In this document: one piece after another, positions 16,901-23,317 of the stretch | How the letters are laid out: every line of letters starts with the position of its first letter | Position numbering within the stretch: position 1 is the stretch's first letter | Origin: Leptolyngbya sp. SIOISBB | GTDB lineage: Bacteria; Cyanobacteriota; Cyanobacteriia; Phormidesmidales; Phormidesmidaceae | Reading direction: 5' to 3' | NCBI GenBank assembly: GCA_010671905.1 | Contig: JAAHII010000002.1 | Coordinates: 399,483-463,482, forward strand | DNA: 64,000 nt | Made by a program: the position numbers and the translations under genes | The notes under the pieces: generated by a model | The model's input: the letters and a program-made list of their open reading frames with translations, nothing else | What the model was told of the DNA's origin: nothing | Database searches by the model: none

Positions 16901-18415
16901 ACTCAAACTGACAACATTGCTGAGTGTTCTGCCCTGGCTGTCCACCGGAATCCAGTTACCGGTTGGTTTGTCGTAGCGCAAAATCAGACCGGGATTCTGG
17001 ACATCTGTCGATTTAGCAATCTGGTCAGCAACTTGATAGTGAGACTCTGGAATGCCAGTAGGAGAAGGCAGGATAGTGAAGCCATGCGTTAAGACAGGCA
17101 CGGCTCTGAAAGGCGCATTGCCTGCCGGAGCTGCAGTCGTGAACTGACCAAACTCAGTATCCCGAGTGCCGGTCTTGCTCTCAGCCTGCACCGCCCAGTG
17201 AATTGTTTGTCCGGCGGTGAGCATCAGCTTTTGAGGCAGCGTAAAGCTCGTACTCGAATTGGCGACATCGCCGGCGGCCCAGGTTTGTCCTAACCCTGTC
17301 TGCTGGTCGTAGGCATACCAAGTATTGGTCTCCTGTTTCCAGGTCGCCGTCAAAATCCGTCCGGGATTGAAATCATCGTAACCATCCCAGTCGCGCGTCA
17401 GCAGTTCCCGCTTCTCGGCGGTGGATTTCCCTGGCAAAACTTCGGGATCTGAGAGATTAATAAACTCATCCCAGGGCAGCAGACCTTCGCCCTCACCATA
17501 GGCACTAATGAAGAGGTTCACTTCTTCGATGGCCCCAAAGTCTTCGCCGAGTTGCCATTGCAGAGTTGGCGTCAGGTCATTGGTGGCGGTTAGTGGCGTG
17601 ATCAGGTCTAGGTCTAAGTCGGGAGTCCCTGTGGTGCTGATGCTGTGGGGATTGCCACCCGTTCTCAAGGGAGCCCGGTTAGAACCGTCGGGAACGCCAA
17701 ACTCAATGTCGCCGGAGACGGGATCGGGCTCAGGAGTGAGGCTCCGCAGATCGGAGGCGATCGCAATCTCTGGATTGATATTGTCAATCGGGAATCGAGT
17801 GAGATCTTCGGCTGTCACCTGAGAAGTGCCAAGGCTAAAGAAGCCGTCAGAGCCATACCCGTACTCATCGATTCTAAATTCGCTCGGGTTCTCGATGGTG
17901 TTGATGATTTCATCAACATTAAAGATGAAGGTACTGCCAATGCCCGGATAGGTCGCAAATAGAGACTCACCATCCTGAGACAGGGCGGTGCTAAAGGTCC
18001 AACCATTGGGGATGGGGCGAGTTGCCGCCACGAGGTCGATGTCTTCTGTTAGCGGCGAGCGAATGATACCGATATTGCTACCGGCGCGGCGATCGCCACA
18101 AAAGATAGTGGTGACAATGTGACGCAGTCGGTGCTCTATGCCTACGACGTGTATGACCGCCGCATCAACAAAACCATTGATGCCGATGGTGATGGTGCCG
18201 GTGCTGCAACCGAGGAAAACTTTGTCTACGACGGGGCACACATTGCGCTGGTCTTTGATGGGCAGGGCAACCTGACTCACCGTTACTTCCACGGCCCGCA
18301 GATTGACCAAATTTTGGCGGAGGAGACGGCCAATGGCGACACTCACTGGGCGCTGAGCGACCACCAGGGCAGTGTGCGGGATGTGATTGACAACAGCGGT
18401 ACGGTACTCAATCAC
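10976..18415 (-). CDS. Giant multidomain surface protein, 5'-truncated
   Basis: An open frame of 2479 codons. Protein-like sequence begins only near 18080 (SPLTEDIDLVAATRP, NGWTFSTALSQDG); the first ~110 codons are antisense of the Rhs gene, so the true start is lost. Parts in order: beta-propeller-like segment; alpha/beta-hydrolase-like region with GFSRG at 16640-16657; acidic NINPDE-type repeats (15.76-16.0 kb); a lectin-like region; a DNA/RNA non-specific endonuclease-like domain with GHQLPRGDR near 14.75 kb and LTGLDLFSDLPD; a region antisense to a pentapeptide gene; a zinc-protease motif HELGH at 13280-13294; a cadherin-like domain (ATDDTATLTQG, LLSNDTDPD); and five PKD domains. The last PKD ends in a frameshift. 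The cargo of hydrolytic domains suggests an exported adhesin or toxin carrier. It is probably no longer made whole. Confidence 0.7.
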   Translation of the reverse strand: MIEYRTAVVNHIPHTALVVAQRPVSVAIGRLLRQNLVNLRAVEVTVSQVALPIKDQRNVCPVVDKVFLGCSTGTITIGINGFVDAAVIHVVGIEHRLRHIVTTIFCGDRRAGSNIGIIRSPLTEDIDLVAATRPIPNGWTFSTALSQDGESLFATYPGIGSTFIFNVDEIINTIENPSEFRIDEYGYGSDGFFSLGTSQVTAEDLTRFPIDNINPEIAIASDLRSLTPEPDPVSGDIEFGVPDGSNRAPLRTGGNPHSISTTGTPDLDLDLITPLTATNDLTPTLQWQLGEDFGAIEEVNLFISAYGEGEGLLPWDEFINLSDPEVLPGKSTAEKRELLTRDWDGYDDFNPGRILTATWKQETNTWYAYDQQTGLGQTWAAGDVANSSTSFTLPQKLMLTAGQTIHWAVQAESKTGTRDTEFGQFTTAAPAGNAPFRAVPVLTHGFTILPSPTGIPESHYQVADQIAKSTDVQNPGLILRYDKPTGNWIPVDSQGRTLSNVVSLSPSDTGYMQQLASAIKTNYLDKPLVLLPEWSTNKESIIPDAGFTEAAADAIFAAMVSLDQALMEVDDTDNQGLLLDSPLHFIGFSRGTVVNSEIIQRLGTYYPNAGGVVRDENGQVIAGDLHMTTIDPHDFDQPSLGPVYRDFKEPEVTVWDNVTFADNYYQTVPDRDNGFTFTPSGRKIEGIPEGASVELNGKAGFTNDGGFGGPHLAAFAWYSGTVGFDIEQINLDGRISRQYPTQTNSQPIFDRLGEGGLFTGANDGAGIQPWYSQAGSTAGLGTGWFYSVLGGGKDQRPDGPTSAKPGYEDNTSDSIQTNNAAVPSLFDGDSEDNINPDEPTGIAPVEDNINPSESTSTTPVYEDNTNDSIQTDSAAVPTLFNGDFEHNINTDGFVRNSVLFNGEVAGWSLHGNHDADVDNPLNSIVDWSEVSSLNVDTSTSNNVFKIQGSDGGSGITHNPFRLPDGGVLRLDVHVPVPSRTYEMDDYVKVILEVEGKSYELTSNDLANFVSNPPKYDAIPPLSPDVLKRLNPASRVDASGNGYIPSIDLREVDPLFGIDANGNIIGKFSQPHFQSQVNRVGYASKGFETFHLNIPQELYGKVAKSLRIEVHGNKTIYIDNISFGSEHLALGNPTLNGQAAGFDSNNYLIEKPEYAASYNDSLKTPNWVSYRLDSSWSARPEGVPNPDRLKFSSDYALPFSNKVESYAGADLGYGTNGHQLPRGDRFRVVKSHNVNPDSNEHYYIAKDQLQTFLTTNAFPESTGAQAWGELEKDLTSFINTSNGQKEAYVVTGRDGSLGLTTLEQKNILVDIPEYLWKVVLIPGEIGQTASEVDLNAKAFGVLMDNAPHATRDWVNSDVSVIVSIDEIEDLTGLDLFSDLPDEIEAMLEQRKDYGIIRPSAPLLAFEPNLRSIVVDHGIAKAASIRHDSVPENGIRDLQQLSNIDRQIFAVFGQSQLAQIGSGEISTIQERAMQCGTLKPSAEEISIVTKSIFEDAVIKCRESEVSSSQITVSEINQRETRIGELNPLQVGIAQIDIAEYSTVKDCPSQIDLLQTHPFKACGAFGTGEMDTSESSFASVVPSNQFLTAYTDWSNALTSFHADSHDSSSVLHDMNLAHFASWLSESGITFKITNLPTGQLAEAQLTRFDANGHPIAGTILIDNDANGTGWFIDPTPLDNSEFRIQNSEFNLQATADSAAYGRYDLLTTLLHELGHLAGFISGYTAFDQHVQDGSFTAGDITAPLSADGSHLADPYRLLSPYLAPGVRKLPSELELQILDIIRSTSSDPTQTILSAPHSSTPLVGITNGDFEALLEQWHSRGAVATTQLPTSTAVSLTEDSPLLSQLSQTFIVPEDLDQRFLTFDLIDTTLGSTEHRPPDAFEVALLDTLTLQPLVGTAIGLTHTDALLNLQADGTLYTDDDVTVTTLSNGDRRVTIDLGDLAPSTTATLYFDLLGFGAADSTVTIDNVSLGKGNTPPVATDDTATLTQGQSLRLDLLSNDTDPDEPLTPDNIQLTSDPTHGTLSRDSAGHLIYTPYDGYVGSDSFSYVLTDREGDTSAPATVTLNIANLAPEIQTVTLPDAPTEGSAFGFTATATDPGNDTLTYTWDFGDGTDPVLGQTADHSYADDGTYTVTLTVSDPHGGSTTETQTLEIDNTAPVITAINGSTEVNGGESLTLSALATDPGDDTPTYTWDFGDGSDIVIGSTAQHTFADNGLYPVTLTVTDEDGGITTQTLEITVNNVAPSIINITSPDDLSEGSPATFSATATDPGDDTLTYTWDFGDGTIAQTGQTVDHTYGDNGTYTVTLTVTDDDGAETVETQTITVNNLAPVIADFTGQATADEGEAATFSATATDPGDDTLTYTWDFGDGSPAANGQTAHHTFLDNGTYTVTLTVTDKDGAATTETREIVVNNVAPIVIAGDNPEAIEGQAAQFNGSYTDPGILDTHTVEWDFGDGSAPVTNNNPGHIYTEDGSYTVTLTVQG
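10985..12225 (-). repeat. Five tandem PKD domain repeats
   Basis: Five units of about 80-85 codons each contain the YTWDFGDG (once VEWDFGDG) core, an H-x-F/Y turn and TVTLTV. At the DNA level the units share long near-identical blocks, so the array can change number by recombination. Long plus-strand frames across it are shadows created by this biased composition. Confidence 0.85.
13622..14194 (+). CDS. Pentapeptide-repeat protein, antisense inside the giant gene
   Basis: 190 residues from ATG 13622 (GTG 13610 is also possible). After EELVRRYNAGERRFAGV come A(D/N)Lxx-type repeats: QIDLAGAILDRAVLSDVDLSYANLKGIQL, with further units DSDLTGANF and DRANFTRANLSKLTL. The end is ILWD-like (AIFWDTIMPDGS), as usual for cyanobacterial members. 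Such proteins form a right-handed quadrilateral helix. Their functions vary and none can be assigned here. The giant gene's frame stays open on the other strand. GGTTCGAAGG occurs at 13672-13681 and again at 14199-14208, possibly marking an insertion. Confidence 0.7.
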   Translation: METGKRIRPICVSCEELVRRYNAGERRFAGVHLTGSKGSARLEGVCLKQIDLAGAILDRAVLSDVDLSYANLKGIQLSYSGLSLVDFTDSDLTGANFRFSTLYYCILKYALCYDANFFRTGFEGSALHCAFLDRANFTRANLSKLTLPEYCKDLSVDIGQLLQVPDAIFWDTIMPDGSRFSDPMIHDDGS

Positions 18416-19408
18416 ATCGTCTACGACAGCTTTGGCCAGGTGACGAGTGAGACAGACCCCAGCGTTGACTTCCGCTTTGGCTACACCGGCAGAGAGCGGG
18501 ATGAAGAGTCAGGGCTGCACTACTACCGTGCGCGGTACTATGACTCGGCAACGGGGACGTTTGTTGGGGAAGACCCATTAGGCTTTACAGCAGGCGATAG
18601 CAACTTCTATCGCTATGTCTTCAATAGTCCCACCAACTTTGTTGATCCTGATGGACTTACTGCTGGTGTCTATGGAGGCTCTGGTCCCGGTCTTGCAGAA
18701 AAGGCCGCAATTGCCATTGGTGCTGCTATTGGGATTTACGAAGGCGTAAAGAATATTGCAAATGAAAGGGAAAATCGGCCCAGACAAACTGAGACGCCGA
18801 CCCCATTTGAGACCACATCAGTTCCCAATCTCCCCAGTGCAGGCGCTTTTCCAACCACTGTTTCAACTCCCGGTGAGTTTGAACGGCCCGCTCAAGACTT
18901 ACCGCTATCACCGCCCTTAACTGATGCCACTCCTTCGACGCCTAGGCCCACAGAGGGGGTCAGCGACCCCAATGCCATCAACGACAAGTCCCGCTCTCAT
19001 CCCAGTTCCAGAGACTTCATCTGGCCCGGTGGCTTCTGTCCCGCTCCTTGGCTTGATGGCGATACAAAACCAGACTTTGAGCAGCCGTATTTTGAAAGTG
19101 GAAGTCCAGATGATATTCATCAAGGGCAACAGGGAAAACACATACCCGGGCACCCAAACTTCGAGCCAGCTCGTGGAAGAAGTGAGCTAACACATCCCAA
19201 TCCACAATCATTGCTAGATCAATACGCCGGAACCGGACAACAAGTAGGAAAGGTTCCAGTCGGACAGCCAGGCTCAAAAGAAAGGGTCGATTTTGGGCAA
19301 CAAATAGGAAATTACTCTGACAAAGAAACTGGTATCAAGTCACCAACTAATAAAGGTATAATCCACTATGGTGAAAAGGGCTCTCATATCGTACCTTCCA
19401 GGCCATAA
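18119..19408 (+). CDS. Orphan Rhs tip with C-terminal toxin (type 50-like)
   Basis: 429 residues from GTG 18119; the frame is closed by TAG at 18050-18052, so the usual long Rhs N-terminus is absent. YD-type repeats (DVYDRRINK, NFVYDGAHIALV, SVRDVIDNSGTV) lead to the Rhs core end (FGYTGRERDEESGLHYYRAR, GTFVGEDPLGF, YVFNSPTNFVDPDGL). After this hallmark comes a variable tip: a short hydrophobic helix, a Pro/Thr-rich linker and a toxin-like end (GKHIPGHPNF, LLDQYAGTGQ, KERVDFGQQIG, GIIHYGEKGSHIVP). That end resembles polymorphic toxin type 50, thought to be an RNase-like fold. Toxicity is an inference. Rhs tips are delivered by contact-dependent systems, none of which is visible here. Confidence 0.75.
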   Translation: MTQSVLYAYDVYDRRINKTIDADGDGAGAATEENFVYDGAHIALVFDGQGNLTHRYFHGPQIDQILAEETANGDTHWALSDHQGSVRDVIDNSGTVLNHIVYDSFGQVTSETDPSVDFRFGYTGRERDEESGLHYYRARYYDSATGTFVGEDPLGFTAGDSNFYRYVFNSPTNFVDPDGLTAGVYGGSGPGLAEKAAIAIGAAIGIYEGVKNIANERENRPRQTETPTPFETTSVPNLPSAGAFPTTVSTPGEFERPAQDLPLSPPLTDATPSTPRPTEGVSDPNAINDKSRSHPSSRDFIWPGGFCPAPWLDGDTKPDFEQPYFESGSPDDIHQGQQGKHIPGHPNFEPARGRSELTHPNPQSLLDQYAGTGQQVGKVPVGQPGSKERVDFGQQIGNYSDKETGIKSPTNKGIIHYGEKGSHIVPSRP

Positions 19409-19410
19409 AA

Positions 19411-19698
19411 ATGCCGTTTTCTACACTTAAAAATGCAAAAGAGCGACTTCAAGGCTATAGTTTTTCTCCAGATCTTTTAGCCGTAGAAATTTCTGAGAAT
19501 AGAGAAAAGTGCATAGTTGCTGTCTCTGCTTACATCCTTCCCTCGATGAGTGAGGAGGAAAAAGAGGAAATTGACTGCTACTTCACAGAAGTTATTGCAG
19601 ACTATCCACATCCCTACAAGCTAGAGGAGGATATCGTTGAAGTGCTTTCGATTTCATCATCCGAAATCAAGGGAGATATTGTTTTTTTCAGAGGTTAG
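19411..19698 (+). CDS. Candidate immunity protein for the Rhs tip
   Basis: 95 residues, beginning 2 nt after the toxin stop. It is acidic (SEEEKEEIDCYFTEV, KLEEDIVEVL), small and AT-rich, as expected for an immunity gene paired with a polymorphic toxin. No family is recognised. The assignment rests on position, size and charge. It could alternatively be a leftover from an earlier tip. Confidence 0.55.
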   Translation: MPFSTLKNAKERLQGYSFSPDLLAVEISENREKCIVAVSAYILPSMSEEEKEEIDCYFTEVIADYPHPYKLEEDIVEVLSISSSEIKGDIVFFRG

Positions 19699-19755
19699 CA
19701 GCACACAGATTTAGTGCGATCGCCCCTCGCCGTAGGTTGGGTTGCCGCCAGAAAA

Positions 19756-20040
19756 CCTAACACACAAATATTTAATTACGAGACGATCTGTCAATCCTAA
19801 TGGCCAGAATCAATCGCCATTAACATGCATTACCGCCGTGCTAAAACACCCGAAACGACCTATTTCTTTACTGTCGTCACCTACAACTGTCAGCACCTCT
19901 TCAAGCATCCTGAAACCATACGACTCCTTCGACAGTTCTTCCACGCAGTCAAGCAACAGATCGCCCTTGCCATATATCGAATTTCCGTCAGACAACCCAA
20001 CACACAGATGTTTAATTAAGACGCTATCCGTCAATACTAA
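19756..20040. repeat. REP-like direct repeats around a RAYT remnant
   Basis: Two 45-bp copies (19756-19800 and 19996-20040) share the frame C-C/T-AACACACA-A/G-AT-A/G-TTTAATTA and end TCAAT-C/A-CTAA. They flank the RAYT fragment. A TAGGTTGGGTT near 19732 and its complement AACCCAACCTA near 20088 form an outer inverted pair. This layout matches REP/BIME-type repeats mobilised by REP-associated tyrosine transposases. Confidence 0.6.
19825..19960 (+). pseudogene. REP-associated tyrosine transposase (RAYT) N-terminal fragment
   Basis: MHYRRAKTPETTYFFTVVTYN followed by HLFKHPETIRLLRQFFHAVKQQ matches the N-terminus of Y1-type REP-associated transposases. The HUH and tyrosine motifs expected further on are missing and the frame runs into the downstream repeat copy. 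It is a truncated relic embedded between the REP-like repeats. Confidence 0.65.
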
Positions 20041-20174
20041 AAGCGTGTGAACAATGGAGAATTCACATTAGTAATGTTGGGTTTCGTTGTCTCAACCCAA
20101 CCTACAGCGATATGCGATCGCGCTTATTCTAGAAAACCTCTAAACAAAAAAATATCGGACATTCTAAACGCGAC

Positions 20175-21236
20175 ATGAAATCTCACAGGGAAAAAATCTT
20201 TCTTTCCGAACAGCAGAAAATAATTTGGATGGAATACATGGAGAAATGGGTAAAATATTTTCTCTCGACCAACAGATATCCTTCAGCAAGCATAGCTGAA
20301 ACGGTAACTTTGCTGTACAAAAGCAAAGATTTAAAGCCTCCAAAGGTTATTCACTGCGAGTCTCCGCTTGATTTCTCAGGCATTGTCAAGTCTTTGAAAT
20401 GTTTTGAAGCAAACCTTAAAAATATCATTATTGATTCTAGCTTTGTAGAGATTACAGAGAACTTGCCGATAGTTAATGTCAGGGAAAAGAAGATTCCCAA
20501 AACGGATTTAACCACATTAGGTTTGAATGTACGTAATCAGCTGCATCCAGGCATTCAAAATCAGATTCAAGAGAGTGAATTTATTTTTAGCGGCACTATT
20601 AATATTAGAAGCTGGCTTGGGCGTATATCTACAACGGATTTTCTTGTCACACACATGGGATATGTATTGGATCCTAAGGTGAAAGATGAATGGGAATTGC
20701 TTCAACATTTGTTTAAGTGCTGTGAGTATATATTTGATGCTGAGCAAGTTTGTGTAGTTTCCAATTTCCATAACTTTAGAAAAGTGGATTCTAATAGTCA
20801 TCTTCATGCTATAGCCAGTCCCGCAGTTTCCTATTCTGAAATAATGGACTTGTATTTCCATCATGGTTATTGGCTACCTGCTGAATATGGAAGGTTTCCC
20901 CCATCAGAGTGGAAGGCTGAGTGGATACGTCAAGAATCGAGAGAAGATGTTAGACAGGTCTTAATTCAAGGTATAGGAATTCAAAAAATATTGGATTCAT
21001 TAAATTGTCGAAAAGTAGACAGTTGGAAGGAATACACTTTGTTTGAAATAATGCCTGGACAGATTGCGCCTATTCCGATCAACTTAAAGGTTCTTAGCTG
21101 GAGAGATGTGGAAAACGATAAAAGTATTGCTGTCGAGGTCCCCTTATATTTGGATCGCTCAAAACAGGCAGCACTTTGGGCAGAAAGAGCAAGCTTTCAT
21201 CTTAAGAAATTTAGAGGTTACTGGATTTCTTTATAG
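20175..21236 (+). CDS. DUF6745-like protein
   Basis: 353 residues, AT-rich compared with its neighbours. The C-terminal half carries the pattern seen in DUF6745 proteins (DLYFHHGYWLPAEY, PPSEWKAEWIRQE, REDVRQVLIQGIG). The N-terminal half (LSEQQKIIWMEYMEKWVKY) is helical. Function unknown. Codon use suggests transfer together with the Rhs toxin/immunity pair upstream, and it could be an extra immunity-like gene. No operon partner is evident. Confidence 0.55.
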   Translation: MKSHREKIFLSEQQKIIWMEYMEKWVKYFLSTNRYPSASIAETVTLLYKSKDLKPPKVIHCESPLDFSGIVKSLKCFEANLKNIIIDSSFVEITENLPIVNVREKKIPKTDLTTLGLNVRNQLHPGIQNQIQESEFIFSGTINIRSWLGRISTTDFLVTHMGYVLDPKVKDEWELLQHLFKCCEYIFDAEQVCVVSNFHNFRKVDSNSHLHAIASPAVSYSEIMDLYFHHGYWLPAEYGRFPPSEWKAEWIRQESREDVRQVLIQGIGIQKILDSLNCRKVDSWKEYTLFEIMPGQIAPIPINLKVLSWRDVENDKSIAVEVPLYLDRSKQAALWAERASFHLKKFRGYWISL

Positions 21237-21354
21237 TGCGATTTCCCCTCTTCACACATGCGACTATTAGTAATCTAACTCCGACAGCTCAATCTCTACT
21301 GCATTCTCTTCTTTCCCCTGGGCACTCTAAGGCTGTCCTCTCCGCCCACTCCTC

Positions 21355-21620
21355 ATGCCATCTACCCTGCGCGAGCTCGCCGATCGCTGCCACTTCACCC
21401 TCGGGGCTGCCACCCTCAGCGAACGCAACTTCCTTGCAAACTCCGCCTACCAACAACTCCACACCCAACACTTCAACCTGCTCGTGCCCGCCAACGCCAT
21501 GAAGTGCCATGAGGTGTGTCGCATGCCGCAACAATACGACTTCAGCGTCCCCGATGCCCTCATTGAGATCGCCACCCAACACCAGCAAAAAATGCGTGGC
21601 CATGCCCTCTGCTGGCACCG
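21355..21620 (+). pseudogene. GH10 endoxylanase N-terminal fragment
   Basis: LRELADRCHFTLGAATL, QHFNLLVPANAMKCHEV and MRGHALCWH match the start of a family 10 glycoside hydrolase barrel, including the HxLxWH strand. The catalytic glutamates are absent because the gene is cut after about 88 codons by an IS200-type remnant. Only a small part of the usual 300-residue domain is left. Confidence 0.65.
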
Positions 21621-21629
21621 TCGATATCG

Positions 21630-21803
21630 CAGATTGCCAACTCACTCAAGGGAGTCTCTAGCAGAAGATACGGACAAGCGGGATTGCCAAAGCCGATGGG
21701 AAAAACGGCTCTCTGGACACCGGCTCACTTTTCGGCTTCTGTCGGCGGTGCTCCGTTAGAGGGACTGAAACAGTACCTCGAGAACCAGAAAAAGCCGTCC
21801 TAG
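21630..21803 (+). pseudogene. tnpA: IS200/IS605 tnpA C-terminal fragment
   Basis: The frame reads QIANSLKGVSSRRYGQ, then LPKPMGKTALWTPAHFSASVGG and LKQYLENQKKPS before TAG at 21801-21803. This is the conserved C-terminus of an IS200-type Y1 transposase, a different lineage from the element at 8 kb. The N-terminal HUH half is gone. It interrupts the xylanase fragment; the following GGGGCTTGTGTCCC may be the element's right end. Confidence 0.7.
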
Positions 21804-21982
21804 AAGAACGGGGCTTGTGTCCCATTGTTTTTGGTCAGACTCATCGTTGACATTGCCGTCCCTGGAGGCAAACTAAAGGCAAGGTTTGTGCGTTTTTGGG
21901 AATCGATGAATTAACCGCCATCCGCCCAAGTGCTTGAATAGTTTATTTGTACTATACTGCCAATGTGTTGATGGTCGCTGAG

Positions 21983-23314
21983 ATGTGGACATCGGAGCAG
22001 GTGCTGGCGCTATCGCCAGATGCTAGATCGACGAAGAATGGCAAGGCGCTGGCTAACGCCGCCAAATGGCCGCTGCTGGGTCGCTCTGAGCAGGTGGTTT
22101 GGGGGGAGTGCCAGGGGAGCGGCAAAAACCCTTATCGGACGCAGATTGAGCTGAGCGAGCCCGCTTTTCGCTGTAGCTGCCCCAGCCGCAAATTTCCCTG
22201 CAAGCATGCCCTCGGCCTGTTTTGGTTGCTGGTGGAGCAGCCCGATACCGTGCCCGAAAATGTGCCCCCGGATTGGGTGACGGACTGGCTGGAGAAGCGA
22301 TCGCAGGCTACCCAGCGCCAACAGACAAAAACGGCGAAAGCGGCTGATCCTAAAGCACAGGCCAAACGTGCCCAGCAGCGAGAGACCAAGATTGCAGCGG
22401 GGCTGGTTGATTTAGAGCAGTGGCTGCAAGATATTGTCCGTCAGGGATTGGCCACCTTGCCTAATCAGTCCTATCGCTTTTGGGACCAGGCAGCAGCCCG
22501 GTTAGTGGATGCTCAGGCCCCAGGGCTCGCCCGACGGATCCGAGCGCTCGCCAGCATTCCCCATTCCGGCCAAGACTGGCCTGAGCGTATGCTGCGAGCG
22601 CTGGGATTATTGCACCTGCTGGTGCAGGGCTATCGGCGCATCGAAACGCTGTCCCCCGCGATGCAAGCCGAAGTGCGATCGCAAATTGGTTGGCCTCAAA
22701 CGCAGGAAGATTTGCAGTTGCGGGCAGAGCAGGGCGATCCGCTGGTGAGCTGCGAGAAAGATATCTGGCAGGTGATGGGCCGAGTGATTTTTGAGGAAGA
22801 TAATCTCAAGGGACAGCGGGTCTGGCTGCGCGGGCATGAGTCGTTGCGCTGGGCGCTGGTGTTGAATTTTGCCTACGGCAAGCAGCCACTGGATGTCAGT
22901 CTTGTGCCAGGCGCTGGTTTTGTCGGTGAGCTGATTTTTTATCCCGGCACGGGTGTGCAGCGAGCGTTTGTGGCCAAGCGAGAGGGCGTCGTGCGGGCAC
23001 TTGCTCATCCAATTAGCGGGGAGACCCTGGAGGGGGCGATCACCCACTATGCCCAAGCGTTGGGTCAAAATCCTTGGCTAGGACCCTATCCGCTAATGCT
23101 GGACCAGGTGTACCCCCTGTGGCAGGAAGACCGCTGGTGGCTACAGGACACTGTAGGCTACGCGCTGCCGCTATCGTCTCGATTTCAGCACCCGCTGGAA
23201 CTGCTCGCGATCAGTGGTGGCCATCCCCTTCAGCTGTTTGGTGAGTGGAACGGCGAGGTGCTAATGCCTTTGGGCATCTTGACCAAGACGCAGTTTCTGA
23301 CGCTGGAGGGCTAG
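21983..23314 (+). CDS. SWIM zinc-finger protein, MoxR-VWA system A
   Basis: About 443 residues from ATG 21983 (MWTSEQVLALSPDA); ATG 21971 is an alternative in the same frame. A SWIM zinc-binding motif FRCSCPSRKFPCKHALGL lies near residue 65, followed by a helical linker rich in Gln/Lys/Ala and a large C-terminal domain. SWIM domains bind DNA or proteins. In yehQ-type loci the SWIM protein accompanies MoxR, DUF5682 and VWA proteins. Its stop is 3 nt from the next ATG, so it heads a five-gene operon. Confidence 0.85.
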   Translation: MWTSEQVLALSPDARSTKNGKALANAAKWPLLGRSEQVVWGECQGSGKNPYRTQIELSEPAFRCSCPSRKFPCKHALGLFWLLVEQPDTVPENVPPDWVTDWLEKRSQATQRQQTKTAKAADPKAQAKRAQQRETKIAAGLVDLEQWLQDIVRQGLATLPNQSYRFWDQAAARLVDAQAPGLARRIRALASIPHSGQDWPERMLRALGLLHLLVQGYRRIETLSPAMQAEVRSQIGWPQTQEDLQLRAEQGDPLVSCEKDIWQVMGRVIFEEDNLKGQRVWLRGHESLRWALVLNFAYGKQPLDVSLVPGAGFVGELIFYPGTGVQRAFVAKREGVVRALAHPISGETLEGAITHYAQALGQNPWLGPYPLMLDQVYPLWQEDRWWLQDTVGYALPLSSRFQHPLELLAISGGHPLQLFGEWNGEVLMPLGILTKTQFLTLEG

Positions 23315-23317
23315 AGG

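Noticed and set aside
18110..18415. N-terminal ~100 residues of the giant minus-strand frame as real protein
   Set aside because: The plus strand here encodes clear Rhs repeats; the minus frame lacks any protein-like pattern and is open by chance.
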